Assembly (NCBI RefSeq): GCF_004000985.1 | Contig: NZ_BIMH01000013.1 | Coordinates: forward strand, 56,247 to 120,246 | Direction: 5' to 3' | Length of the DNA stretch: 64,000 bases | Source: Paenibacillus validus NBRC 15382 | GTDB lineage: Bacteria; Bacillota; Bacilli; Paenibacillales; NBRC-103111 | Shown: positions 42,810 through 51,643 of the stretch, piece after piece | Layout: each line of letters begins with the position of its first letter | How positions within the stretch are numbered: the first letter of the stretch is position 1 | The notes under the pieces: model-generated | Databases searched by the model: none | The model's input: only the letters and a program-made list of their open reading frames with translations | What the model was told of the DNA's origin: nothing | Made by a program: the position numbers and the translations under genes

Positions 42810-43146
42810 ATGAATCAAGAGTTGATAAATGTGTTTAAAAATAAAGATATTGTGGCTGTTAAATCATTAATCTCTTCAGGGATCGATTTGAATTATTGAG
42901 CCCCAGGAACTGGAACATATTTAGATTACTGTTGGTGTGGATTTCGCGAATATGACTTTGAAATAGTAAAGTTGTTGATTAATAATGGAGCGGAACTTAA
43001 TGATTCACATTGCCCCGCAATTGTTGGTGCAGCTAGAAGGGGGAATATTTAAGAAGTACAATTTGTACTAGACCGAGGAGCAAACATTAATGCAACATCT
43101 CATGTCGGAACAACAGCTTTATGGCAGGCTTCTTATCATCGCCAGT
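42810..43146 (+). pseudogene. Ankyrin-repeat protein, nonsense-mutated and truncated
   Basis: Reads MNQELINVFKNKDIVAVKSL then ISSGIDLNY, with TGA at 42897. It continues FEIVKLLINNGAELNDSHCP, TAA at 43050, then VQFVLDRGANINATSHVGTT. The VKxLLxxGAxxN ankyrin pattern is clear. Two in-frame stops and a missing C-terminus show decay. Confidence 0.75.
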
Positions 43147-43503
43147 AACGCATAAAATGTTTCCGCTCCTGGTCCTCGCATATTTCAAGTACACATCTCT
43201 CTTGAGATAAGATGTACAGTACCTCGCGGAACTGTCCGGAAACATTCCCCTATCTTCAATTCGTTTTAGAAACCCCTTTTCCCCCAAGCAATAATAAGAG
43301 GCAAATCAAAGTAACGACTAAGATATTCCAGATACGACTCGGTTTCAGGCCAACCGAAGAAGACTTCATTTTCGGGGGGACCATCCACGCGAGAATGAAA
43401 AAGAGTTATTTTTTCCTTTGGTACATTATAGCCATAAAGCATATAGAGCAGCGCTGCCGTCGAGTCGTCACCCCCGGAAGCGGCATCGCAGTTACCGAAT
43501 ATT
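43135..43503 (-). pseudogene. PAPS-reductase-family (PP-loop) gene remnant, frameshifted
   Basis: The minus strand from 43503 reads ASGGDDSTAALLYMLYGYNV, a PP-loop S-x-G-x-D-S motif, then ITLFHSRVDG. After a shift in the G-rich run near 43285 it reads MFPDSSARYCTSYLKRDVYL, the C-T-x2-x-K-R block of PAPS-reductase-like proteins. It lacks the N-terminus and C-terminus. Such genes occur in phage-defence (Dnd/Ssp) and phage loci. Confidence 0.7.
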
Positions 43504-43880
43504 AGAACCCCGCGTTCCCCGCCTCAGCGGAAACTGCACCGAACGGCAGGTCAACAGGCAGCAGATCAAGATCCAGGCAGTCCACGGTTCCGAAGCGGAA
43601 GTCGGCGTCATCCGACGGCTGAATGGAACGGATAACCAAACCCGCTTTCAATATAGCTTCCGCCTTTTGCAGCCGTTTGATGTCCCCAATCACAAAAGGT
43701 CTGCACTTCTCATAAACAACCTGATCTGACAAAGCTTTTACAATCACTTCGGCCGGTCGGTGACTGCTCCAATCTGCCTATATCCCAGATAACCTTCACA
43801 TTCCGACCAAGCCGCGAAAACTGCATACCGGAGTCGGAAGCCCCGGTTAAGTCATCGGCAATGATGCCTAATTCGCTCAT
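43502..43880 (-). pseudogene. Deletion fusion of a four-carbon acid sugar kinase N-terminus to a second PdxA fragment
   Basis: From ATG 43880 (GAGGAGCC site) it reads MSELGIIADDLTGASDSGMQ, the N-terminus of four-carbon acid sugar kinases (OtnK/DUF1537). After ~35 codons it shifts frame into EVIVKALSDQVVYEKCRPFV, continuing IGDIKRLQKAEAILKAG and PFGAVSAEAGNAGF, which is the N-terminal half of a PdxA2-type dehydrogenase. An internal deletion joined two formerly adjacent genes, and the right-hand part was then cut at the PAPS-reductase remnant. Confidence 0.7.
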
Positions 43881-43969
43881 CCGTTTCTTGGCTCCTCTAT
43901 TCATTTTTTCGGAAAAACAACATGGCCTCGTTGCTTTCGAATTGCTCCGCAGAAGTTCCGAGGGGTAAA

Positions 43970-44008
43970 AACATCTCCGGTCCAAAAGCGGCCGGAGATG
44001 TTTTTATA
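43970..44008 (-). terminator. Terminator after pdxA
   Basis: AACATCTCCGG and CCGGAGATGTT pair perfectly. A T-run follows on the minus strand, 25 bp beyond the pdxA stop. Confidence 0.8.
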
Positions 44009-44030
44009 GCCCTTGCCATGACCCCGGGAT

Positions 44031-45032
44031 TTATTCTCGAACCATTTTAACCGCCAATTTCATCGCAGTGATCATAGCGCCAGGATTGGCTACTCCTTTA
44101 CCGGCGATGTCAAATGCCGTTCCATGGGCAGGCGTATCCAATACAACGGGAAGTCCTCCGTTTACAGTGACACCTTTATCGAATCCTATTAACTTCATCC
44201 CCGTCTGTGCCTGATCATGGTACATGGATACTAAACAGTCAAACGGGTTTTCCTTTAAACGAAGGAAAATCGTATCTGCTGGAAATGGTCCTACTACGTT
44301 AAGTCCTTCTTGTTGAGCAGCCTCAACTGCAGGAATAATTTCCTCAATCTCTTCCATTCCAATCAAACCACTGTCTCCTGCATGTGGGTTATATGCAGAT
44401 ACTGCAATCCTCGGGTTCGTAAAACCAGCTTTTTTGAGAATTACATTCGCGAACCGAATTACTTCCAGTACTCTTGATTTAGTAATATGTTGCGCGACTT
44501 CCTTCATGGGGATGTGGGATGTAACTCTTGTTACCCATAAATCCTCTAGGACGTTGACTTCACCGAAACCCGATTTATAGTCAAACAGCGACGCAAGTAA
44601 GTGAATGTCGTCCTCAAATTGATACCCGCCTTTATAAAGCGCGCCTTTATTTAATGGAGCGTAAACTACACCATCCAATTTCTTGTTTTGGGCGAGTCGA
44701 GTTGCGAGTGTCAAGTTATCGCCTGTTGCTTTGCCGGACTCAGCGGAAAGTTTACCTAACGGTAACGTAAGGGGATCGGTGTTTGCCGTATCTATGAGCC
44801 AAGTCGTTTCTTCATTCGGGTCGATCTGGTCTATGCTCTCAATCTTTCTGTATTGGAGCGAACAATTAGCAATTTCCGCCCCTAATCGAAAGACCCTCTC
44901 ATCTCCAATTAATACCCAAGTAACGTCTTCAAATAAGTCCTGATTTTGCAGGGCTTTTGCCACCAATTCAGATCCTATACCCGTCGCATCACCGTACAGA
45001 AGCCCCATCGTAACCTTGCGATTGCCGCTCAT
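44031..45032 (-). CDS. pdxA: PdxA2-type 4-hydroxythreonine-4-phosphate dehydrogenase family protein
   Basis: 333 residues, ATG 45032 after GGGGAGA. Family blocks: GLLYGDATGIGSELVAKAL, GKLSAESGKATGDNLTLATR, YAPLNKGALYKGG, AVSAYNPHAGDSGLIGMEE and HDQAQTGMKLIGFDKGVTVN. His residues in the AYNPHAGD and YHDQ motifs are the metal ligands. Context (kinase fragment, PrpR-type regulator) points to four-carbon sugar acid (D-threonate/erythronate-4-phosphate) catabolism rather than pyridoxal synthesis. Divergent from its probable regulator. Confidence 0.88.
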   Translation of the reverse strand: MSGNRKVTMGLLYGDATGIGSELVAKALQNQDLFEDVTWVLIGDERVFRLGAEIANCSLQYRKIESIDQIDPNEETTWLIDTANTDPLTLPLGKLSAESGKATGDNLTLATRLAQNKKLDGVVYAPLNKGALYKGGYQFEDDIHLLASLFDYKSGFGEVNVLEDLWVTRVTSHIPMKEVAQHITKSRVLEVIRFANVILKKAGFTNPRIAVSAYNPHAGDSGLIGMEEIEEIIPAVEAAQQEGLNVVGPFPADTIFLRLKENPFDCLVSMYHDQAQTGMKLIGFDKGVTVNGGLPVVLDTPAHGTAFDIAGKGVANPGAMITAMKLAVKMVRE

Positions 45033-45289
45033 TTAATCTCCCCATTTCGATATAATGGATGTAATTTCTCATTCGTTTTGCCTATCTGAAATCATTATAT
45101 TTTTCGAAGTTTCATAATACAACACGCTAAGAAGAGAGATGTGATGCAAAATATAGCATAGTGTACTAAAATTTTATTGAAATTAAACATTAGTGACCTC
45201 CAATGGTTATGTACAAATATAAAAGGTTGTAATATATACTTATCCAGTAAAAATGCCGGCTTTAGAAATAAACAAAGGAGATACCATAT

Positions 45290-47128
45290 ATGTTTAAGTG
45301 TTTTGTCATAGCACCGTATGAGGGCTTTAAAGAGATGATTCTTAATATAAGAGAAAACTACCCTTTTAGAATCGATGTAGAGATTGGGAATATCCGAAGG
45401 GGTGAGGAGCTTCTTAATCATGTAGAGTATCACGGGTATGATGTCGTCATTTGCCGAGGAGCAACCTTTGAGTTATTTAAGAAGCATAGTCAAATTCCAG
45501 TTATTGAGATAGAAATTACAAGCTATGACATACTCCGCACGCTTACGATACTTAAAGGATTTAAAGGTAAAATGGGGATGATCGGTTCCGCCAACGTGCT
45601 CCAAAATGTCAAACTGATAACGGAGTTATTGGAAATAGAGGTGCTGGCGCAAACAATTGAGACTTTCGAACAATTTGAGCAAGCGGTCATGGAGGCCATT
45701 AGGCAGGGGGTTGAAGTTATTATCGGAGATGCGCTTACGGCTTCTCTGGCCGAGTCCAAAGGGATCCAAACCGTCATGATCGCATCAGGCAAGGAAGCTA
45801 TTGATGGTGCCTTAAAAAAAGTTACGGACCTGTATTATTTCTATAATCAGATCGAGGATGGAAATATCAGGTTCTCATCCTTGCTGGATAAGTTAAATCA
45901 AGGGATATTTATCATTGATTCCAATAACCGTATCATCCTGATTAATAATAAAACGGAGGAATTACTTAATCTACCTAAAGAATCAATCACCCAATTAACA
46001 TGGAAAGAGTGGCTAGAAAAATGGCAGTTGGACGACTTAGCCGGGCTCACGAGCCGGAAGCATCGTTTAATAAATTGGAATCAAAAATGGCTTATCCTTC
46101 AAAAATGCCCATCCTCAAAGGATGAACTTATTTTTACCTTGCAAGAGACAGAGCAAATTTTAGATCTCGAGCGAATACTGAGACGAAAGCTAAACGGTGA
46201 CACCTTATTGCCGGAAGGAAAAGTAACCCTTAAACAGGTCATGAAAAAGCTGAGAGTAGCCGAGGGGGATTTGAGTAACTTAGAAGCGTGGGATCGGGCT
46301 TGCAAACCCGTTCTTATTTGTGGAGAGGCAGGCACCAATAAAGGCGTACTCGCAAAGGCTTTATATCATAACTCCCAATTTAATCGAGGCCCTTTTATTG
46401 CTTTTGACGAGCATCTCGTATCGCCACCTGAAGTAGTGGTTAACCGCCTTTTCGGGACAGAGAATCAGCAAACGGAAGGGTTAATTGAAAAGGCCCGCGA
46501 AGGAATGCTTTACATTAAAGAAATAGGTAAATTACCACTCACAGCTCAGTCGAAATTAAGCGAAATATTGCTAAATCAATCGTCCCGTTTCCGATTGGTG
46601 ACTTCGAGCTCCATCGATTTACTTTCGGAAGTGCACGCTAACCGATTCCATATGGAGCTTTACTACCAATTGCGGCCGCAATGTATCTCGATTCCCTCTC
46701 TGCGCGAACGGATTGAAGACCTGGATGACATCATTCGTTGGTATCTTGCAGAAGTTAGCATGACGATAAACAAGCAAGTCATAGGCTTTAAGCCGGATGT
46801 TCTTAAAAAATTAAAGTCTTATCATTGGCCCGGTAACCTGACGGAGCTAAAACACGTCCTGTGCGAATTAATTGAAAGGGCGAATTCGATGTTCGTTACA
46901 ATGGAAATTGCGAAGCCCATTCTTGATAAGCAATTCTCGATAAATCCTAGAAACCAGCTTGTCCCTGATTTAACTAAAGATATGACCCTGGAGGAAATTG
47001 AAAGACACATTATTCTCATGGTACTCGAGCAAGAGGAGTACAATCAGTCCAGAACTGCAAAACGGTTAGGCATTAACCGCGCTACTCTGTACAGAAAAAT
47101 AAAAGAGCATCTACAAGGACAGACATAA
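45290..47128 (+). CDS. PrpR-N/PAS/AAA/Fis-type regulator with degenerate sigma-54 interaction motifs
   Basis: 612 residues, ATG after AAAGGAG. Residues 1-180 are a PrpR_N (propionate-regulator) sensor domain. A PAS domain follows near 200-290 (QGIFIIDSNNRIILINNKTE). The AAA domain has an altered Walker A (CGEAGTNKGVLAKAL), lacks the GAFTGA loop (RLFGTENQQTEGL instead) and has LYIKEI in place of Walker B LFLDEI. The C-terminal Fis-like helix-turn-helix (QSRTAKRLGINRATLYRKIK) is intact. It probably controls the divergent pdxA, but not by conventional sigma-54 activation. Confidence 0.82.
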   Translation: MFKCFVIAPYEGFKEMILNIRENYPFRIDVEIGNIRRGEELLNHVEYHGYDVVICRGATFELFKKHSQIPVIEIEITSYDILRTLTILKGFKGKMGMIGSANVLQNVKLITELLEIEVLAQTIETFEQFEQAVMEAIRQGVEVIIGDALTASLAESKGIQTVMIASGKEAIDGALKKVTDLYYFYNQIEDGNIRFSSLLDKLNQGIFIIDSNNRIILINNKTEELLNLPKESITQLTWKEWLEKWQLDDLAGLTSRKHRLINWNQKWLILQKCPSSKDELIFTLQETEQILDLERILRRKLNGDTLLPEGKVTLKQVMKKLRVAEGDLSNLEAWDRACKPVLICGEAGTNKGVLAKALYHNSQFNRGPFIAFDEHLVSPPEVVVNRLFGTENQQTEGLIEKAREGMLYIKEIGKLPLTAQSKLSEILLNQSSRFRLVTSSSIDLLSEVHANRFHMELYYQLRPQCISIPSLRERIEDLDDIIRWYLAEVSMTINKQVIGFKPDVLKKLKSYHWPGNLTELKHVLCELIERANSMFVTMEIAKPILDKQFSINPRNQLVPDLTKDMTLEEIERHIILMVLEQEEYNQSRTAKRLGINRATLYRKIKEHLQGQT

Positions 47129-47171
47129 CGGGATGTCCCAAACTCCTTCATTCGCCTGATCGTTATTAATA

Positions 47172-48017
47172 TCAATCAGGTGTCCACATTCGCTTGCGGT
47201 AATCTCGCGGACTGGTACCCGTAGTCCTACGAAAGCATTTGCTGAAAAAAGAAAAGGTCTCAAATCCGGATTCCTCGGCAATTCGCCCGATTGGCAGATC
47301 CGTATTCATAAGCATCCGCTTCGCCTGTTCAATACGGTATCTTGTGATGTACTCCAACGGAGTACAGTCGTACACCATTTTCATGCAGCGAGTGATGTAC
47401 ATCGGATGAAAGCGTAGGCTCGTTCCAAGCAGTTCGTTGCGAAACGGCTCACGGTAATGCATCCGCAAGTAGGTGACGGTTTGTTCGGCAATGCGGTAAA
47501 CGGAAGACGTATGGCTGTCCGACTTGTCCTGACCCAACGCCAGAAGCAGCTGCTGGAAAGCAATCTGATGCTTCCACTGCACACTGGAACGACGCACCAT
47601 GCCAAGTAACGACTCCAGCTGCTGATAAACACTGCTGTCTAGTGACAGTCGGCCAAAGCGGGGGATGAATGCAACGAACTGCGATTCTTCCGGGAAGGGC
47701 TGCGGAATAGCGGCCCCCTCTGGAACCTCTGACCATTCACCCATCGGTTGAAAATGCAGCCAGTGAAAATGGGTTTCCTCCTCACAGCCTTGTGTCGCAT
47801 AATGGTATCGATCCGGGCGAAGCAGCAGGAAGGTACCGGCCTCTAAACGCCACTGGCGTTCTTCTTCTCCAATATATAAGCAACCGCGAGTTACCACGAG
47901 CAAATCAAACACGCCAATGGAATGACGGCTGGGATGTCGCTGTCCCCTTTCATACACATCTTCTCCACAAATTAGAAAGTGCGGCAAAGGCGGACATACC
48001 AATTGAAATGAGTTCAT
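47172..48017 (-). CDS. AraC-family transcriptional regulator 1
   Basis: About 281 residues from ATG 48017, using the AAGGGG that would otherwise be codons of a longer start at 48038. N-terminal cupin sensor (RHSIGVFDLLVVTRGCLYIG; LLLRPDRYHYATQG) and C-terminal double helix-turn-helix (LGTSLRFHPMYITRCMKMVY; RIEQAKRMLMNTDLPIGRIA; FSFFSKCFRRTTGTSPRDYR). Divergent from the GH127 gene, which it probably activates in response to an arabinose-type sugar. Closely related to the second AraC gene at 50168. Confidence 0.88.
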   Translation of the reverse strand: MNSFQLVCPPLPHFLICGEDVYERGQRHPSRHSIGVFDLLVVTRGCLYIGEEERQWRLEAGTFLLLRPDRYHYATQGCEEETHFHWLHFQPMGEWSEVPEGAAIPQPFPEESQFVAFIPRFGRLSLDSSVYQQLESLLGMVRRSSVQWKHQIAFQQLLLALGQDKSDSHTSSVYRIAEQTVTYLRMHYREPFRNELLGTSLRFHPMYITRCMKMVYDCTPLEYITRYRIEQAKRMLMNTDLPIGRIAEESGFETFSFFSKCFRRTTGTSPRDYRKRMWTPD

Positions 48018-48218
48018 GTGAGCAGGCCCCTTCTTCATCGGAACGTTAGCATTATTCTACTTCGCCCCTCATCGTAACCTTTATTATCTTGATTGTAAAT
48101 CCAGCTCGTTGGTTTAAATCGGACTAAAAATAGTTGGGAATGTAGTTTTTTGACACTCCTAGCATCCACTACAATGTGGGGGGACATGATTTCAATATTC
48201 TTGGGAGGATGGGATGGC

Positions 48219-50090
48219 ATGATGTTAAAACAACCGATTTTTACCCCTTTGCCGCTGGGGAGTATCAAACCATCTGGGTGGATTCGCAACCAATTGAACA
48301 TACAGGCAGATGGACTAACTGGACATTTGGAGGAGCATTGGGAAGACGTCGGTTCAGACAATGGATGGTTGGGCGGCAAAGGAGAAAGCTGGGAGCGTGG
48401 TCCTTACTATGTAGACGGGCTTTTTCCGCTCGCCTACTTACTGGAAGATGAGACACTCATCCGCAAAGCCATGAAGTGGGTGGAATGGGCGTTATCCAGT
48501 CAAAGGGAAGACGGCATGTTTGGCCCCAATCACATCACGACCGTTAATAATGATGTGAATAAACGACATGACTGGTGGCATTTTACCATTATGCTGAAGG
48601 TACTGACCCAGCATCAAGAAGCCAGCGGTGATGAGCGGGTCATTCCATTCTTAACGCGGTTTTTCCGGTATCTTGACGGGGTGATCGAGCAGATGCCTCT
48701 AGAGGGTTGGGCACAAGCACGCGGAGCAGATTTGATGCTGTCCATACTCTGGTTGCATCAACGGACAAATGAAGAGTTCCTGCTTCAGATTGCAGATAAA
48801 ATAAGAAAGCAAACGTTGGATTGGCCAGGCATCTTCAATGACTTCCCATTTTGGCGAAAATATGAAGGGAAGTTCGATCATCGCACACATGTAGTGAATG
48901 TGGCTATGGCACTGAAAACGCCGGCGTTGTTCTATCGGTTGACCGGACAGGAGGAACACCGGGAGGCTGTGTACAGAGGACTGGAAAGCCTAATGAAGTA
49001 TCATGGGCAAGCCCACGGGATGTTCTCCGGCGATGAGTGGTTATCCGGTACCCATCCAAGCCAGGGGGTCGAACTATGCGCCGTGGTTGAGTACATGTTC
49101 AGCTTGGAGCATGTTGCCAGCATCCTTGGGGACGGGAGATTCGGAGACACCTTGGAGAAAGTTGCCTATAACGCTCTGCCGGCTACGATCTCGGCGGATT
49201 GGACTTCACATCAATACGATCAGCAGGTGAATCAGGTTGTGTGTAATGTGGCCAAACGTAACTGGGTGAATCGGGATGATGCCAATACGTTCGGACTAGC
49301 CCCGAATTTCGGATGCTGCACAGCAAATATGCATCAAGGCTGGCCCAAGCTTGTGTCTCATCTTTGGATGTCCACACAGGATGGCGGGATTGCTGCTGTT
49401 GCTTACGCACCGTGCTTCGTTCGTACAACGACGGGTAGCGGCAAGCAAATCACTGCTGAGGTGATCACCGATTATCCCTTTAAAGAAAGCATTCACATCC
49501 GGCTTTCGCTGCAGGGCAGCGAGACATTCCCGCTTTACCTGCGGGTTCCAGCTTGGTGCCAAGGTGCCGTCCTGAAGATCAACGGAAGCAGTCAAACGTT
49601 CACCACGAAGGATGGTTATGCACGCATCGAACGCGAATGGGGTGACGGCGACGAGATTGACTTGTCGCTTCCGATGGAAGTAAAGCAATCTCGCCGCAGC
49701 AACTTCGCGGCAAGCGTGGAAAGAGGGCCTTTGGTGTACGTGCTGCCTATTACCGAAAGCTGGACTTGCATGCGCAACCGGGAACGTTTCAGTGATTGGG
49801 AGGTATATCCAGCTTCTCCTTGGAAATACGGTCTAATTGACGGGACGGACACACGTATCACCATCAGTGAAGATGAAATACCTTATCAACCCTATCAGGC
49901 ATCCAATGCCCCGGTGCGCGTAATACTAAAAGGACAACTGCTGCCCAATTGGGGCTTTGACATGCATTCCGCGGCAACGCCGCCGATGCAGCCAAAGCTG
50001 GATCCGACGCAGCCAGTCGTAGATCTGGAGTTGGTCCCTTATGGCAGTGCCCGTTTACGTATTGGTGAATTCCCGGTAGTGCAAAAGTAA
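48219..50090 (+). CDS. GH127 (DUF1680) beta-L-arabinofuranosidase
   Basis: 623 residues from ATG 48219 (GGGAGGA ten bases upstream). N-terminal (alpha/alpha)6 barrel, then beta-sandwich domains. The zinc/catalytic residues of GH127 are visible: GVELCAVVEYMFSLE for the Glu-x-x... and Cys ligands and FGCCTANMHQGWPK for the Cys-Cys pair, where one Cys is the nucleophile. No signal peptide, so it acts inside the cell on imported oligosaccharides. Flanked by two AraC regulators; an ABC importer follows. Confidence 0.87.
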   Translation: MMLKQPIFTPLPLGSIKPSGWIRNQLNIQADGLTGHLEEHWEDVGSDNGWLGGKGESWERGPYYVDGLFPLAYLLEDETLIRKAMKWVEWALSSQREDGMFGPNHITTVNNDVNKRHDWWHFTIMLKVLTQHQEASGDERVIPFLTRFFRYLDGVIEQMPLEGWAQARGADLMLSILWLHQRTNEEFLLQIADKIRKQTLDWPGIFNDFPFWRKYEGKFDHRTHVVNVAMALKTPALFYRLTGQEEHREAVYRGLESLMKYHGQAHGMFSGDEWLSGTHPSQGVELCAVVEYMFSLEHVASILGDGRFGDTLEKVAYNALPATISADWTSHQYDQQVNQVVCNVAKRNWVNRDDANTFGLAPNFGCCTANMHQGWPKLVSHLWMSTQDGGIAAVAYAPCFVRTTTGSGKQITAEVITDYPFKESIHIRLSLQGSETFPLYLRVPAWCQGAVLKINGSSQTFTTKDGYARIEREWGDGDEIDLSLPMEVKQSRRSNFAASVERGPLVYVLPITESWTCMRNRERFSDWEVYPASPWKYGLIDGTDTRITISEDEIPYQPYQASNAPVRVILKGQLLPNWGFDMHSAATPPMQPKLDPTQPVVDLELVPYGSARLRIGEFPVVQK

Positions 50091-50120
50091 CGCGAACACA
50101 ATAATTACTATACAAAAATC

Positions 50121-50157
50121 CGCAAGCTCGACCTCGGTCGATGCTTGCGGATTTTTT
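50121..50157. terminator. Bidirectional terminator between GH127 and AraC 2
   Basis: CCGCAAGC and GCTTGCGG stem with a T-run on the plus strand (ATTTTTTGAG); convergent genes on both sides. Confidence 0.8.
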
Positions 50158-50167
50158 GAGTTATTCT

Positions 50168-51028
50168 CTAATTTCCGCCTTTATATCTGAATTGCTGTCT
50201 AAATTTGTGGGGGGTAATTTTTTCGGCTTTGCAAAAGCATTTCGTGAAGTAGGAGCTGCTGTGAAAGCCGACTTCCTCGGCAATGCGCCCAATCGGTAAA
50301 TCGGTATTAAGCAGTAAAATTTTCGATTGGTCGAGCCGAACAATCGTTAAATATTCCACAGGTGTGCAACCGTACACTTTTTTCATACAGCGCGTGATGT
50401 AGGAGGGATGAAAGTTAAAAATTTTCCCGAGCTGTTCGTAAGTAATTTGCTCTGGGGAATTTTGCCGTAAATATCGGGCCGTATCATCGGCCAATCTACT
50501 GACGGCGGAGGATAAAGGCTCTTGTTCAATATGAAGATCAAAGAACAGCTTTTGAAAAATGGTTTGCTCTTCCCAACGGGACGAATAAGCAGGCTGGCCC
50601 TTTAATGTGAGTAGATTGCGTATTTGCTCGTAAGCATTGGTCGGATTTAGCAATTTCCAATATCGGGGTATCGAAACATTAAAAGAAAGCATGAAATGGC
50701 TTTGCACACCTAAGAAGCCGCGATTCTGCTCTTGTATTTCGATCCATTTGCCGATGCTTTGAAAATGAAGCCAATAAAAATGGGTTTCTTCATCACATGG
50801 ATTCAACTGAAAATGATAACCATCGGGCCGCAAAATTAGACATTCACCCGGTCCCGTCCTCCACTGTGTATCACTTTCCATCATCAGTAGGCTTCCACGA
50901 GTGACGAAAATCATATCGAACACACCGATGTTTGAACGTTCGGCATGGCTTCTTCCAATCGCATAAGTAGCTTCCCCACAAGCGACGAAATGAGGTAACG
51001 GTGGTGATTCAAAATGGAAATAACTCAA
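50168..51028 (-). CDS. AraC-family transcriptional regulator 2
   Basis: About 286 residues; TTG 51028 with AGGTGAT four bases upstream (GTG 51037 is an alternative). Same architecture as the first AraC: PLPHFVACGEATYAIGRSHA, HWLHFQ-type cupin (HFYWLHFQSIGKW), and C-terminal LGKIFNFHPSYITRCMKKVY, RLDQSKILLLNTDLPIGRIA and SYFTKCFCKAEKITPHKFRQ. Likely controls the ABC transporter operon to its right. The two paralogues probably arose by duplication. Confidence 0.87.
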   Translation of the reverse strand: MSYFHFESPPLPHFVACGEATYAIGRSHAERSNIGVFDMIFVTRGSLLMMESDTQWRTGPGECLILRPDGYHFQLNPCDEETHFYWLHFQSIGKWIEIQEQNRGFLGVQSHFMLSFNVSIPRYWKLLNPTNAYEQIRNLLTLKGQPAYSSRWEEQTIFQKLFFDLHIEQEPLSSAVSRLADDTARYLRQNSPEQITYEQLGKIFNFHPSYITRCMKKVYGCTPVEYLTIVRLDQSKILLLNTDLPIGRIAEEVGFHSSSYFTKCFCKAEKITPHKFRQQFRYKGGN

Positions 51029-51398
51029 GTCTATCACCTAAATTATATTGTGTCATATTGTGCTAAAATTGGGTCAACATTATACTGTTTCACATTCACT
51101 ATTATTAATATACTTGAAATTGTTAGCATTAGTAAACTAAGGAGCAGAATCAAAGGGGGGAGTTATCGTTAGTTTTCCTCATTTTAGGAGTGTAAACGCT
51201 AACCTTGTAGTTATCGAGCTGAAAAGGGTGTGTCAGTTTTTACCGAAGATAATAAGTTGAAATTTGTAAATCGTCTTCTTATATAAAACTCGGATTATCG
51301 TATTGATGTTTTTGGAGTGCAATGGTAGTATCAGCCTATTATCAAAAACTGATACCATATCGAGTCGGAGAGTGCATCTCCGCTTCTAAATATGTACA

Positions 51399-51521
51399 AT
51401 GTGCAAGAACTGTGGTAAAACGTCCTTTAAGATATTGCTTGATATGAGCGGTAAGAGATTCGCACACAAGAAAATACGATCTTCGATATACTTGAGAACT
51501 GCAATAAGGAGACGCTCTTAA
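51399..51521 (+). other. Short cysteine-pair frame in the 51.0-51.6 kb gap, possible transposase zinc-ribbon relic
   Basis: The 40-codon frame reads MCKNCGKTSFKILLDMSGKR then FAHKKIRSSIYLRTAI. The CKNCGKT start resembles the zinc ribbon of IS transposases. No ribosome site. The remainder of 51038-51643 is AT-rich, presumably the regulatory region of the ABC operon, and shows no intact gene. Confidence 0.25.
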
Positions 51522-51643
51522 AGTACTTATGTAAGCGGTTGCTAATCGAATCGGCAGGGATGTAATTGAAGCGGGGAGCTTTTAGATCCTTTTCAACAAG
51601 CAAATCCAAATGCCCAAAAGATATATCAATGGAGGTTTTATGT

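Noticed and set aside
43135..43503. Functional DndC/SspD phosphorothioation gene
   Set aside because: Only a frameshifted central fragment remains and no other dnd or ssp gene is nearby.
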